Of a stretch of 64,000 bases of DNA, positions 45,575-53,662 are shown piece after piece. This stretch comes from Streptomyces xantholiticus (GTDB lineage: Bacteria > Actinomycetota > Actinomycetes > Streptomycetales > Streptomycetaceae). The position numbers and the translations under genes were made by a program. The DNA lies in NCBI RefSeq assembly GCF_014651015.1, contig NZ_BMWB01000006.1, forward strand, positions 124,001 through 188,000. Direction: 5' to 3'. Below the pieces are notes generated by a model that worked only from the letters and a program-made list of their open reading frames with translations, had not been told where the DNA came from and did not search any database. Position 1 is the first letter of the stretch; each line of letters starts with the position of its first letter.

Positions 45575-47992
45575 TCAGCGCGGCGGGGTGTGTGTGTCTT
45601 CGGGCAGCATCAGCAGCCGGGACTCGCCGGGCTCCACCTCCACCGTCCGGTCGGCCAGTCGCACCTCGATCGGTGTCCCGTCGGAATCGGGTACGCCGAT
45701 GTGCAGTTCCCCGGGCCGCATGCGCACCCGTACGCCCCAGTGGCCGTGGTAGCGGATGGAGAAGCCGTACTCGGCCAGGTGCGGGGAGTGCACCGGGTCG
45801 AACCAGAGCGCACCGCCGCGGGTCTCCATCCCGGTGAGTCCCCGCTGGACAAGGTCGAGGGTCCCCGCCATCGCGCCGAGGTGCACCCCTTCCTCGGTGG
45901 TGCCGCCCTGCAGGTCGGCGATGTCGCCCTCCAGTGCCTCGCGGACGTACGTCCACGCGTCCTCGCGCCGTACGCGGGCCAGCACCCAGCCGTGGACCAG
46001 GCCGCTGAGGGTCGAGCCGTGGCTGGTGCGCTTCAGGTAGTAGTCGACGGTCCGGTGCCAGGTCTCGTCGTCGAGTTCGTGGCCGAGCCGCCGGAAGAGA
46101 CCGCTCAGTTCGGTCGGCGAGAAGAGATAGCCGAGCATCAGCACATCGGCCTGCTTCGACGCCTGGTAGCGGTTGACGGTGTCGTCCTCCGCCTCCAGTA
46201 CGCGGTCGAGCCGGCGGATGTCGCCGTGCCGGGCGCGCAGTCCGTCCCAGTCGAGTTCCTCCAGGTCGCCGTAGCCGTGGAACTGGCTGATGACACCGGC
46301 GTGGAAGGGAACGTACAGCCGGCGCGAAACTTCTTCCCAGCGGGCGAGTTCGCCGTGGTCGAGGCCGATGCGCTCGGACAGCTCGCGGCGGCGCGGTTCG
46401 GGCAGTTCGCGCACCACCTCCAGGGCGCGGGCCAGCACCCAGGCCGCGGTGACGTTGGTGTACGCGTTGTCGTCCAGGCCCGGCAGCCCGGAGCCCGGGT
46501 ACGCCTCGTGGTACTCGTCGGGGCCGACCACCCCCCGGATGCGGTAGCGCCCGAACTCCTCGTCGAACGTGGCGAAGCCGGCCCAGAAGCGCGCGATCTG
46601 GGTGAGCATCTCCGCACCCTTGGTGTGCAGGAACTCCGCGTCGCCGCTCGCCTCGCAGTACTGCCACACGTTGTACGCAATGGCGGAGCCCACATGGTGC
46701 TGGAGCCGCGAGTAGTCCGGCAGCCAGCGGCCGGAGTGCGGGTTCAGGTGCAGCTCCTGGGTCTCCTCGCGGCCGTCGCTGCCGCTCTGCCACGGGTACA
46801 TGGCGCCGCTGTGCCCCGCGTCGCGGGCCAGACCACGGGCCTGTTCCAGCCGGCGGTAGCGGTACATGAGCAGCGCTCGGGAGACCTCCGGGAAGTGCAG
46901 ATTGAGATACGGCAGTACGAACAGCTCGTCCCAGAAGATGTGGCCGCGGTAGGCCTCGCCGTGCAGTCCCCGGGCCGGAACGCCGACGTCGAGGTCGGCG
47001 GTGTGCGGCGAGAGCGTCTGCAGGACGTGGAAGAGGTGCAGCCGCAGGATGCTCCCCGCCTCCCCCTGCACGTCCAGCTCGCCCCTGCGCCACAGCTGGC
47101 GCCATGCCGCCCGGTGGCTCTCCAGCAGGACCTCGAAGCCGGGCGCCCTGCCGACCCGGTCGACGGCCGCGTGCAGCGGGTCGCTGATGGCGGCGTCCCG
47201 CGAGGTGTGCAGGGCCACGGTCTTGTCGACGGTACGTGTGATGCCTGCGGGCAGCGCCAGCCTGAGGACCTGCACGGCGCGCAGGGGTTCGTGGACGGTG
47301 CGGGCGCGCTCCTCGTCGGAGGGGTCGTCGGCGAGGGTGCGGGCGGCCATGCCGATCCGGATGTCGGAGGTCGCAGTGCGGCAGCGCAGCCACATCGTGT
47401 CGCTCTCGCCGTCCCCGGCGTTGACGTGCACGAGGTGGTTGCCGTTGAGGTCCCGGTAGCGCGCCACGCCGCTGTTGGTGACCGAGCCGTCGAGCGCGAC
47501 CTCCACCTCGATGTCGCCCGACCAGCCCTCTGCCGTGAACTGGGTGCGGAGCACGGCGAGATGCGGCTCCGCCATGTGGACCATGCGGATCTGGCGGACG
47601 TGCAGCGCGCGGCCGTCGTCGGCCACGTAGCACATGGTCCGTTCGAGCGTGCCGGCGCGCAGATCGAGGCTCTGACGGTGTTCGCGCAGGGCCGACCCGT
47701 CCGGAGTGAACCAGGCCGCGTCACCCCCGCCGGTGTACATACGGAAGCGCAGCGGAAGCCAGTTGGGCAGATTGACCATGTCCTCGTTCTCGACCTGGCG
47801 GCCCGCGACGGTCGAGGTGAGGCGGTTGTAGCAGCCCGCGGCGTACGTGCCCGGGTAGTGCGTGTCGTCGGCGGCGCACTCGGGGGCGGCCCCGCGTGTG
47901 GCGAAGTAGCCGTTGCCGAGCGTGCACAGCGCCTCGCGCAGCCGCTCGCGAGTGGGGTCGTACCCCTCGTACGTCCAGATCCACTCGTGCAT
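45575..47992 (-). CDS. Glycoside hydrolase family 65 (disaccharide phosphorylase/hydrolase)
   Basis: 805 residues, ATG at 47992 with GAGG upstream, 2 nt after the HAD stop. N-terminal beta-sandwich (~1-270), helical linker, (alpha/alpha)6 barrel with FWDELFVLPYLNLHFPEVSRALLMYRYRRL, the general acid Glu in VVGPDEYHE (~490), NAYTNVTAAWVLARAL, YQASKQADVLMLGYLF and THGST-like RTSHGSTLS (phosphate loop), and the C-terminal jelly roll. Pairs with a beta-phosphoglucomutase-like HAD, as in mycobacterial Rv3400-Rv3401 and maltose/trehalose phosphorylase operons. Actual disaccharide unknown. Confidence 0.93.
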   Translation of the reverse strand: MHEWIWTYEGYDPTRERLREALCTLGNGYFATRGAAPECAADDTHYPGTYAAGCYNRLTSTVAGRQVENEDMVNLPNWLPLRFRMYTGGGDAAWFTPDGSALREHRQSLDLRAGTLERTMCYVADDGRALHVRQIRMVHMAEPHLAVLRTQFTAEGWSGDIEVEVALDGSVTNSGVARYRDLNGNHLVHVNAGDGESDTMWLRCRTATSDIRIGMAARTLADDPSDEERARTVHEPLRAVQVLRLALPAGITRTVDKTVALHTSRDAAISDPLHAAVDRVGRAPGFEVLLESHRAAWRQLWRRGELDVQGEAGSILRLHLFHVLQTLSPHTADLDVGVPARGLHGEAYRGHIFWDELFVLPYLNLHFPEVSRALLMYRYRRLEQARGLARDAGHSGAMYPWQSGSDGREETQELHLNPHSGRWLPDYSRLQHHVGSAIAYNVWQYCEASGDAEFLHTKGAEMLTQIARFWAGFATFDEEFGRYRIRGVVGPDEYHEAYPGSGLPGLDDNAYTNVTAAWVLARALEVVRELPEPRRRELSERIGLDHGELARWEEVSRRLYVPFHAGVISQFHGYGDLEELDWDGLRARHGDIRRLDRVLEAEDDTVNRYQASKQADVLMLGYLFSPTELSGLFRRLGHELDDETWHRTVDYYLKRTSHGSTLSGLVHGWVLARVRREDAWTYVREALEGDIADLQGGTTEEGVHLGAMAGTLDLVQRGLTGMETRGGALWFDPVHSPHLAEYGFSIRYHGHWGVRVRMRPGELHIGVPDSDGTPIEVRLADRTVEVEPGESRLLMLPEDTHTPPR

Positions 47993-47994
47993 CG

Positions 47995-48795
47995 TCAGTC
48001 CTCGAGGTCGCGTGGGCGTGGTGGGGCGCCGGGGCCGTCCGGCAGCAGTTCGGCGAGGTCCCGTACGACGAGGTCGGCACCGCGTTCGAGCAGAGCGGCC
48101 CCGGTCCCCGGGCCGGCCGTGCGGTCGACGCCGATCACCAGGGCGAAGCCGCCGCGCCTGCCCGCCTCGACACCGGCAAGGGCGTCCTCGACGACCGCCG
48201 CCCGGTCCGCAGGGACGCCGAGCCGGTGGGCGGCCTCCAGGAACAGCGCGGGCTCCGGCTTGCCGGGGAGCCCCAGCCGGGCGGCCTCCACGCCGTCCAC
48301 GAGCGCGTCGAAGCTGGGCAGGACCCCGGCGCGGGTGAGCAGTTCCCGCGCGTGACGGGAGGCGGACACGGCCGCGAGCGGTACGGACCGGGCATGCAGC
48401 AGCTTCAGCAGCCGTAGGGTCCCCGGGTAGGGCTGGATGCCGTCCTCGCGCAGCCGTGCCGTGAACAGCTCCTCCTTGTACGCCGCGACAGCTCCGACGG
48501 TGTCCGTGCCCGGCGCGTCGTCCGGACTGCCCCGCGGCAGCCTCAGTCCGCGCGAGGCGAGGAACGCGGCGGCGCCGTCCTGGCGGGAGCGTCCGTCGAC
48601 ATGGCGCAGGTAGTCGTCCCGGATGTCGAAGGGACGGCGAGCGGCAGGATCGTCCGGCGGATTGGCACGCAGGCAGGCGTCGAAGGCGGTCTTCCACGCG
48701 GCGGCGTGGATCCGGGCCGAGTCGGTGATGACGCCGTCGGTGTCCAGGACGACCGCGTCGACACCACGCCATCCGGCCCGGCCGGGCGGGCTCAC
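47995..48795 (-). CDS. Beta-phosphoglucomutase-like HAD hydrolase
   Basis: 266 residues from GTG at 48795, overlapping the TGA of a 20-codon leader ORF (GTGA). HAD motifs: DTDGVITDSARIHAAAWKTAFD (Asp nucleophile and acid/base), FDIRDDYLRHVDGRSRQDG (cap, substrate contacts), AVSASRH (Ser), GKPEPALFLEA (Lys), VVEDALAGVEAGRRGGF (Glu/Asp). Subfamily with the R-x-D-G cap signature converts beta-glucose 1-phosphate to glucose 6-phosphate, the product of inverting GH65 phosphorylases encoded next door. Upstream in-frame extension is not coding-like. Confidence 0.9.
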   Translation of the reverse strand: MSPPGRAGWRGVDAVVLDTDGVITDSARIHAAAWKTAFDACLRANPPDDPAARRPFDIRDDYLRHVDGRSRQDGAAAFLASRGLRLPRGSPDDAPGTDTVGAVAAYKEELFTARLREDGIQPYPGTLRLLKLLHARSVPLAAVSASRHARELLTRAGVLPSFDALVDGVEAARLGLPGKPEPALFLEAAHRLGVPADRAAVVEDALAGVEAGRRGGFALVIGVDRTAGPGTGAALLERGADLVVRDLAELLPDGPGAPPRPRDLED

Positions 48796-48854
48796 GGGCG
48801 CTTGTCCCGGTCGCCGCTGTGGTCCGGTGGTGCGGGGCCCACGCTCACGGCCAT
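48792..48854 (-). CDS. Short leader ORF coupled to HAD/GH65 operon
   Basis: 20 codons (MAVSVGPAPPDHSGDRDKRP) from ATG at 48854 with GGGAGG ~7 nt upstream; the stop overlaps the HAD GTG (GTGA), while the HAD gene has no ribosome site of its own. Looks like a translational-coupling leader; the peptide itself shows no motif. Too short to be certain it is translated. Confidence 0.45.
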   Translation of the reverse strand: MAVSVGPAPPDHSGDRDKRP

Positions 48855-48993
48855 GTCGATCCTCCCTGGTCAGCGGTCTGCACCGGCGCACCCCGGAGCG
48901 GCGTGCCGCCCGGCGGGCGGAGCCGCGCGGTCCGGGATGGCCGCTTACCCCGTCCGTGCGCGCCGAAGCGTGGCGGCCTGTGGGCACCCCGGT

Positions 48994-49278
48994 TCAGGGC
49001 GCCGTGTACGGGCCGTAGCCCGGGGCGGGCGGGCCCGCGCCCATCGCTTCCAGTTCGCGGTCGGCGGTCTTCATCAGCTGCCGTGCGAGGCTGTGCATCG
49101 CGCGGCCCGCGGCTAGGTCGTCGCCGATCTCCGGGACGTCCAGGTCCTCGGGGCTGCGGTGGGCCGTCCCGTGGCCGGTGAGGGTCGTCGTTCCGGTGTC
49201 CAGCACCGCCTTGGCCTTCGTCGTACCGTCCTCCTCCGAGAGGAACAGTCTGATCTTCCACTCCAGCGTCCTCGTCAT
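48994..49278 (-). CDS. DUF1876 family protein
   Basis: 94 residues, ATG at 49278 with GGGAG upstream. Pattern KIRLFLSEEDGTTKAKAVLDTGTTTLTGHGTAHRSPEDLDVPEIGDDLAAGRAMHSLARQLMKTADRELEA is the DUF1876 (dsRBD-like fold) family of actinobacteria, homologous to mycobacterial stress-regulon proteins. Function unknown; known members are induced by hypoxia or stationary phase. No SigB-type element was found in front of it. Confidence 0.9.
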   Translation of the reverse strand: MTRTLEWKIRLFLSEEDGTTKAKAVLDTGTTTLTGHGTAHRSPEDLDVPEIGDDLAAGRAMHSLARQLMKTADRELEAMGAGPPAPGYGPYTAP

Positions 49279-49544
49279 GACGCACTCTCCCAGCCTGTGG
49301 GGGCAGGTCTGCTTACAGGATCCGCCCAGCCCGGCGGGTCCGGCACCATGAAGGTGGAAACACCGGTGACCGGCCCGTCCCGACCCGGCCCGGTGGGGCG
49401 GCGGGTGCGCCGCTCCCCGGTCGGCACCCGAATCGGCTCCGTCGGGCACGCGGCGCTCCACCACGCGCCGTGCCCCGTCGCGGTCGTCCCGCACGAATGA
49501 CCGCAGGGCGCTGACCGCAGGGCGCCGTGGAGGCCGCGGACGGC

Positions 49545-51377
49545 TCAGGAGGACGTGTTCCGTACGGGGGTGTCCTCCACCTGGGATCCGGGAGCCGCAC
49601 GCCCCACGGCGGCGGGGTTGTGAGCGTGCAACCGCGGCGGTGTGTCGCCCTCCGTGCCCTCGCCGCGTGCCGGGATACGGAGGGCGAGCAGGGCGACGTC
49701 GTCGCCGCTGGGTCCGATGCGTGCGAGCAGCTCGTCGCAGAAGTCCTCCACGTCCCGGTGGGCGAGGGCGGCGGCGTGGACGCGGAGCTGGGCGAGGCCG
49801 GCGTCGATGGGGCGGGTTCGGCTCTCGACCAGCCCGTCGGTGTAGAGCAGCAGGGTGGACCGGGCGGGAAGCTCCTCGCGGGCGTCCGGCCAGCCGAGAC
49901 CCAGGTGCAGGGCCGAGTCCATGCCGAGCAGTGGACCGTGGCCCTCCTCGAGGAAACGGGCGTGACCGTCGGATGTGACCAGCAGCGGCGGTGGATGGCC
50001 GGCGTTGACCCAGTGCAACTGCCACGGACCGCCCTCGGGGCCCTCGATCCGGGCGAAGACGGCGGTGGCCATGGGAGCGTCGCTGGTGTTGGTCATGGCC
50101 TCGTCCAGTCGGCGCATGATGAGACTGGGCGGCTCCTGACGGTCCCAGGCCAGTGCGCGGAGCATGTTGCGCACCTCGGCCATATGGGCGGCGGCCTGCA
50201 GATCGTGGCCGACGACGTCGCCGATGACCATCGTGGTGACACCGTCGGCCAGCAGGAAGGCGTCGTACCAGTCGCCGCCGATCTCCGCTGCGCTCTGGGC
50301 GGGCTGGTAGCGGGCCGCCATCCGCAGATGGTCGACCTGGGGCAGCGGGGTGAGCAGCTGACGCTGCATGGTCTCGGCCACGTGCCGTTGCTGGTCGAAC
50401 AATTGGGCGTTGTCCAGCACCAGCCCGCCCCGGCGGCCGATGTCGGCCAGCACGAGGAGCTCGGCCTCGGTGCACGGCGGGCGTTCTCCGGTGCGCCCGA
50501 CGGTAAGGGCTCCGAACACCTGCCGACGGGTGCTCAGGGGCACGACGAGGGCCGAGTGCCCCCCGAGCCGGTCGAAGAGTTCCTGGTGCGCGGGCGCCGG
50601 CGGTGTGTCCTCGGCGCGGGAGCGGTCGCCGGGATGCAGCCGCAGGGGCCGACTTCCCCGCATCACCCGTGCGAGGGCCGATGACGACGGCGTCTCCGCC
50701 AGGGACGGGAGGGGTCCCAGCAGTGCCTCGACGTCGCCGTCCTCGTCGCAGGTGCGCACGGCGATCCGCTCCATGTCCTGGCCCGGGTCCCAGCCGCGGA
50801 GATCGACGGCCGCCCAGTCGGCCAGGTCCGGCACCAGCAGACGGACCAGGCGGTGCAGCATCGTGGGGACCTCCAGTGTGGAGCTGAGCACCGCGGAGAT
50901 CTCCGCGACCATGGTCAGCCGCTCGGTGAGCTCCTCGAGAGCCGCAAGGTGCGTCGCCCGCTGGTCGGCGGCCTGCCGGTGCAGGCTGAAGTCGTGGAAG
51001 ACGACCACCGCGCCGTCCATCCGCCCCTGCCGTCTCAAGGGGGTCACGGCCCAGATGATCGGGACGGTGGTGCCGTCGGCCCTGAGGAAGTACTCGTCGC
51101 TGCCCTCGGCCGGACGGCCGTTGCCGAGCACGGTCAGAACGCGGCACTCCTCCCGGGGGATCTCCGTGCCGTCCGCCTGGCGGTGCAGCGCATCGTGCAT
51201 GTCCAGGCCGAGCAATTGCTCCTCGGTCCGGTCCAGGAGTTCCCGGGCCCACGGATTGGTGGCCGTGACCCGTCCGGAGGTGTCGGTGACGCAGAGCCCG
51301 GCACCCAGGCTTTCGAACACGGCGCGCAGGAAGTCGAGGTCCCACGGCCGGTCAGCGGCGTTCAACTGCCCCACCAT
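49545..51377 (-). CDS. PAS-GAF-PP2C (SpoIIE) phosphatase
   Basis: 610 residues from ATG at 51377. PAS domain (~12-130: LDFLRAVFESLGAGLCVTDTSGRVTATNPWARELL, DEYFLRADGTTVPIIWAV), GAF (~165-320: VPTMLHRLVRLLVPDLADWAAVDL, ALVVPLSTRRQVFGALTVG), then SpoIIE-type PP2C (~355-570: ARYQPAQSAAEIGGDWYDAFLLADGVTTMVIGDVVGHDLQAAAHM, WVNAGHPPPLL, LLLYTDGLVE, DDVALLALR). All metal-binding acidic residues are present. Probably activates a STAS antagonist in response to a small-molecule or energy signal; no STAS gene is adjacent. Confidence 0.9.
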   Translation of the reverse strand: MVGQLNAADRPWDLDFLRAVFESLGAGLCVTDTSGRVTATNPWARELLDRTEEQLLGLDMHDALHRQADGTEIPREECRVLTVLGNGRPAEGSDEYFLRADGTTVPIIWAVTPLRRQGRMDGAVVVFHDFSLHRQAADQRATHLAALEELTERLTMVAEISAVLSSTLEVPTMLHRLVRLLVPDLADWAAVDLRGWDPGQDMERIAVRTCDEDGDVEALLGPLPSLAETPSSSALARVMRGSRPLRLHPGDRSRAEDTPPAPAHQELFDRLGGHSALVVPLSTRRQVFGALTVGRTGERPPCTEAELLVLADIGRRGGLVLDNAQLFDQQRHVAETMQRQLLTPLPQVDHLRMAARYQPAQSAAEIGGDWYDAFLLADGVTTMVIGDVVGHDLQAAAHMAEVRNMLRALAWDRQEPPSLIMRRLDEAMTNTSDAPMATAVFARIEGPEGGPWQLHWVNAGHPPPLLVTSDGHARFLEEGHGPLLGMDSALHLGLGWPDAREELPARSTLLLYTDGLVESRTRPIDAGLAQLRVHAAALAHRDVEDFCDELLARIGPSGDDVALLALRIPARGEGTEGDTPPRLHAHNPAAVGRAAPGSQVEDTPVRNTSS

Positions 51378-51512
51378 CCCTCGGCCGCTCGTTGTTCCCG
51401 GTCCACAACGATGCCGGCCCGTGCTCGACGGCCCTCTCGCCATGCTCGCACCCGTGGCCGCCGTCCGCTGCTCCGGACACCGCTGTGGCGCCGCTTCGAG
51501 GGGCGGGAGGCG

Positions 51513-51559
51513 CCGGGAGGAACGGCGGGCGCACGCCGGCGCCGCGCCGTTCCTCCCGG
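51513..51559 (-). terminator. Terminator after ptsI
   Basis: Perfect 15-bp stem (51513-51527 against 51545-51559), 17-nt loop, starting 7 nt beyond the ptsI stop at 51566. Confidence 0.78.
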
Positions 51560-51565
51560 GCAGAC

Positions 51566-53242
51566 TCAGGCCGTCGAGGTCCGTACGGCCTCGCGGGCCG
51601 CCGCCGCATCCGGCGCCGCGAGCGCGAGCCCTGCGAGCCGACGGCAGTCGTCCAGGCTGTGCGAGGCCAGCGAGGCCCGGACGTCGCCGAGGCAGCCCGG
51701 CGCGGCCGAGAGGCTCGTGACGCCGAGGCCGACGAGGACCAGGGCGAGCAGCGGGTCCGCCGCGGCCTCGCCGCACACTCCGACGGGCCTGCCCTGGCCC
51801 GCTCCCGCCTCGGCGGCCGTGCGCACGAGTTCGAGCAGGGCCGGCTGCCACGGGTCCAGGAATTGGGCCAGGCTGCCCAGCGTGCGGTCGGCGGCGAACG
51901 CGTATTGGGCCAGGTCGTTGGTCCCGATGCTGAGGAAGTCGCACTGCTGCGCGACGTACCGGGCGCGCAGCGCCGCGGCGGGCACCTCCACCATGGCGCC
52001 CGCGGTGCGCAGCCCGTGGGCCTTCGCCCGTTCGGCGAAGGCGGCTGCCTCACCGGGGACCGAGACCATCGGCGCCATCACCCACACCTCGGCCTCGGCG
52101 TCCTGCGCCGCCGCGGCGATCGCGGTCAGCTGTGTCTCGAGGAGCTGCGGGTCCCGGCGCGCCGTGCGCAGGCCGCGCACGCCCAGCGCCGGGTTCTGCT
52201 CGTCGGCCGCCGTCGCGAACGGCAGCGGCTTGTCGGCCCCGGCGTCCAGGGTGCGTACGACGACGCGGCGCCCCGCGAAGGCGGCGAACACCTCGCGGTA
52301 GGCGGCGGTCTGCTCCTCCACGGTGGGGGCCTCGTCGCGGTCGAGGTAGAGGAATTCGGTACGGAACAGCCCGACGCCTTCGCTGTCGGCCGCCGCGGCG
52401 GCCGGCAACTCCGGCAGCGCGCCCAGATTGACCAGCAGTTTGACCGGGTGGCCGTCGGCCGTCCGGCCCGGTCCACTGACCTGTGCGGAGAGGCTGCGAC
52501 GGCGCTCGTCACGGGCGGCGGCCGCTGCGACGGTGTCGGGGTCGGGGTCGGTCACGACCGTACCGTCGGTGGGGTCGACGAGGACCGGTGTGCCGTCCGT
52601 GAGCGCCGCGGCGCCGGCGCAGCCGACGACGGCGGGCAGGCCGAGGATCTTCGCCAGGATGGCGGTGTGGCTGGTGGGTCCGCCCCGCTCGGTGACCAGC
52701 GCGAGGACCTTGGCGGGGTCGAGGAGGGCGGTGTCCGCGGGCGCCAGGTCGTCGGCGACGAGGACGTACGGCCGGCCGGGGTCGGGGAGGCCCGGCATCG
52801 GGAGTCCGCGGGCGCGCGCCACCGCACGATCGCGAAGATCGTCGAGGTCGGCGACGCGCTCCGCGAAGTAGCCGCCCGCCGCCTGGAGCGACGCGCGGAA
52901 GAATCGGAACGCCTGGTCCAGTGCGTGGGCCGCGTCTCTCCCGCCGACTACGAGCGCCCCGACCTGGTCCGCGAGGGTCGGGTCGGTGGCCATCATCGCC
53001 TGCGCGGACAGGACCGCGGCCGCGTCGCCACCGGCGGCGGCCGCCCGTCCCTCGAGGTCGGCGGCGACCCACGCCAGCGCCCCCAGCGCCGCCGCGACCT
53101 CGGCGGGTACGTCGGCCGGCGCCACGGTGCGCGGGGGCGGTACGGCGGACGGGGGCGCCATGCGGGCCACGGGGCCGGTGGCGCTGCCGCCCCCGATACC
53201 GATGCCGCGCAGCACGGCGGTGCTGGTGGTCGTGTCGGTCAC
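51566..53242 (-). CDS. ptsI: PTS enzyme I (phosphoenolpyruvate-protein phosphotransferase)
   Basis: 558 residues; GTG at 53242 overlaps the HPr stop (GTGA). N-terminal HPr-binding and swivelling domains with active-site His in GGPTSHTAILAKILGLPAVVG (~191); C-terminal PEP-binding TIM barrel with LFRTEFLYLDRDEAPT, VVRTLDAGADKPLPF, NPALGVRGLR, EVWVMAPMVS, FLSIGTNDLAQYAFAADRT and the CGEAAADP active-site Cys. Takes phosphate from PEP and passes it to HPr. Length is normal. Encoded with ptsH beside the fructose permease; the only PTS general proteins in this window. Confidence 0.96.
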   Translation of the reverse strand: MTDTTTSTAVLRGIGIGGGSATGPVARMAPPSAVPPPRTVAPADVPAEVAAALGALAWVAADLEGRAAAAGGDAAAVLSAQAMMATDPTLADQVGALVVGGRDAAHALDQAFRFFRASLQAAGGYFAERVADLDDLRDRAVARARGLPMPGLPDPGRPYVLVADDLAPADTALLDPAKVLALVTERGGPTSHTAILAKILGLPAVVGCAGAAALTDGTPVLVDPTDGTVVTDPDPDTVAAAAARDERRRSLSAQVSGPGRTADGHPVKLLVNLGALPELPAAAAADSEGVGLFRTEFLYLDRDEAPTVEEQTAAYREVFAAFAGRRVVVRTLDAGADKPLPFATAADEQNPALGVRGLRTARRDPQLLETQLTAIAAAAQDAEAEVWVMAPMVSVPGEAAAFAERAKAHGLRTAGAMVEVPAAALRARYVAQQCDFLSIGTNDLAQYAFAADRTLGSLAQFLDPWQPALLELVRTAAEAGAGQGRPVGVCGEAAADPLLALVLVGLGVTSLSAAPGCLGDVRASLASHSLDDCRRLAGLALAAPDAAAAREAVRTSTA

Positions 53243-53529
53243 CGCTGCTCCTGGACGTCGCGGGCGGCGTCGAGGTCGGCGGCGACCAGTGCGGCGAGTT
53301 CCTCGATGGCGGCTTCCGCGCCGTCGCCGTCGGCCGACAGCACCAGGGGGTCGCCGTGCTTGGCGCCGAGGGCCAGCACGGACAGCAGGCTCCGGGCGTC
53401 GACCGGGGCGCCGCCGTCGCGGGCCACGGTCACCCTGACCGGCTGGCGGGCGGCGGCCTGGACGAAGAGCGAGGCGGGACGGGCGTGCAGTCCGGAAGGG
53501 GAACCGATGACGACAGTGCGCTGGGGCAT
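53239..53529 (-). CDS. ptsH: PTS phosphocarrier protein HPr
   Basis: 96 residues, ATG at 53529. SGLHARPAS with His15 as the phosphorylated residue, VDARSLLSVLALGAKHGDPLVLSADG around the regulatory Ser (the Gram-positive Ser46-type site is present as SLLSV-like Ser), and EELAALVAADLD. Passes phosphate from EI to the fructose permease. Separated from fruA by a hairpin, so it may also have its own promoter in the 130-nt gap. Confidence 0.95.
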   Translation of the reverse strand: MPQRTVVIGSPSGLHARPASLFVQAAARQPVRVTVARDGGAPVDARSLLSVLALGAKHGDPLVLSADGDGAEAAIEELAALVAADLDAARDVQEQR

Positions 53530-53632
53530 GGTGATGACACTCCTACGGGGATGGGAGACGAGGCTGGAGGTGGGGTGTGTGTCCGCCGCGGGAAGGCAAG
53601 CCGGTCCGGCAGGCGGTACGTGACCCGGGGCC

Positions 53633-53655
53633 GGCCCGGGGCGGCGCCCCGGGCC
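53633..53655 (-). terminator. Hairpin between fruA and ptsH
   Basis: Perfect 10-bp stem (53633-53642 against 53646-53655), GGC triloop, 7 nt past the fruA stop. Could end the fruR-like/fruK/fruA transcript or reduce read-through to ptsHI. Confidence 0.65.
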
Positions 53656-53662
53656 TGGGCTG

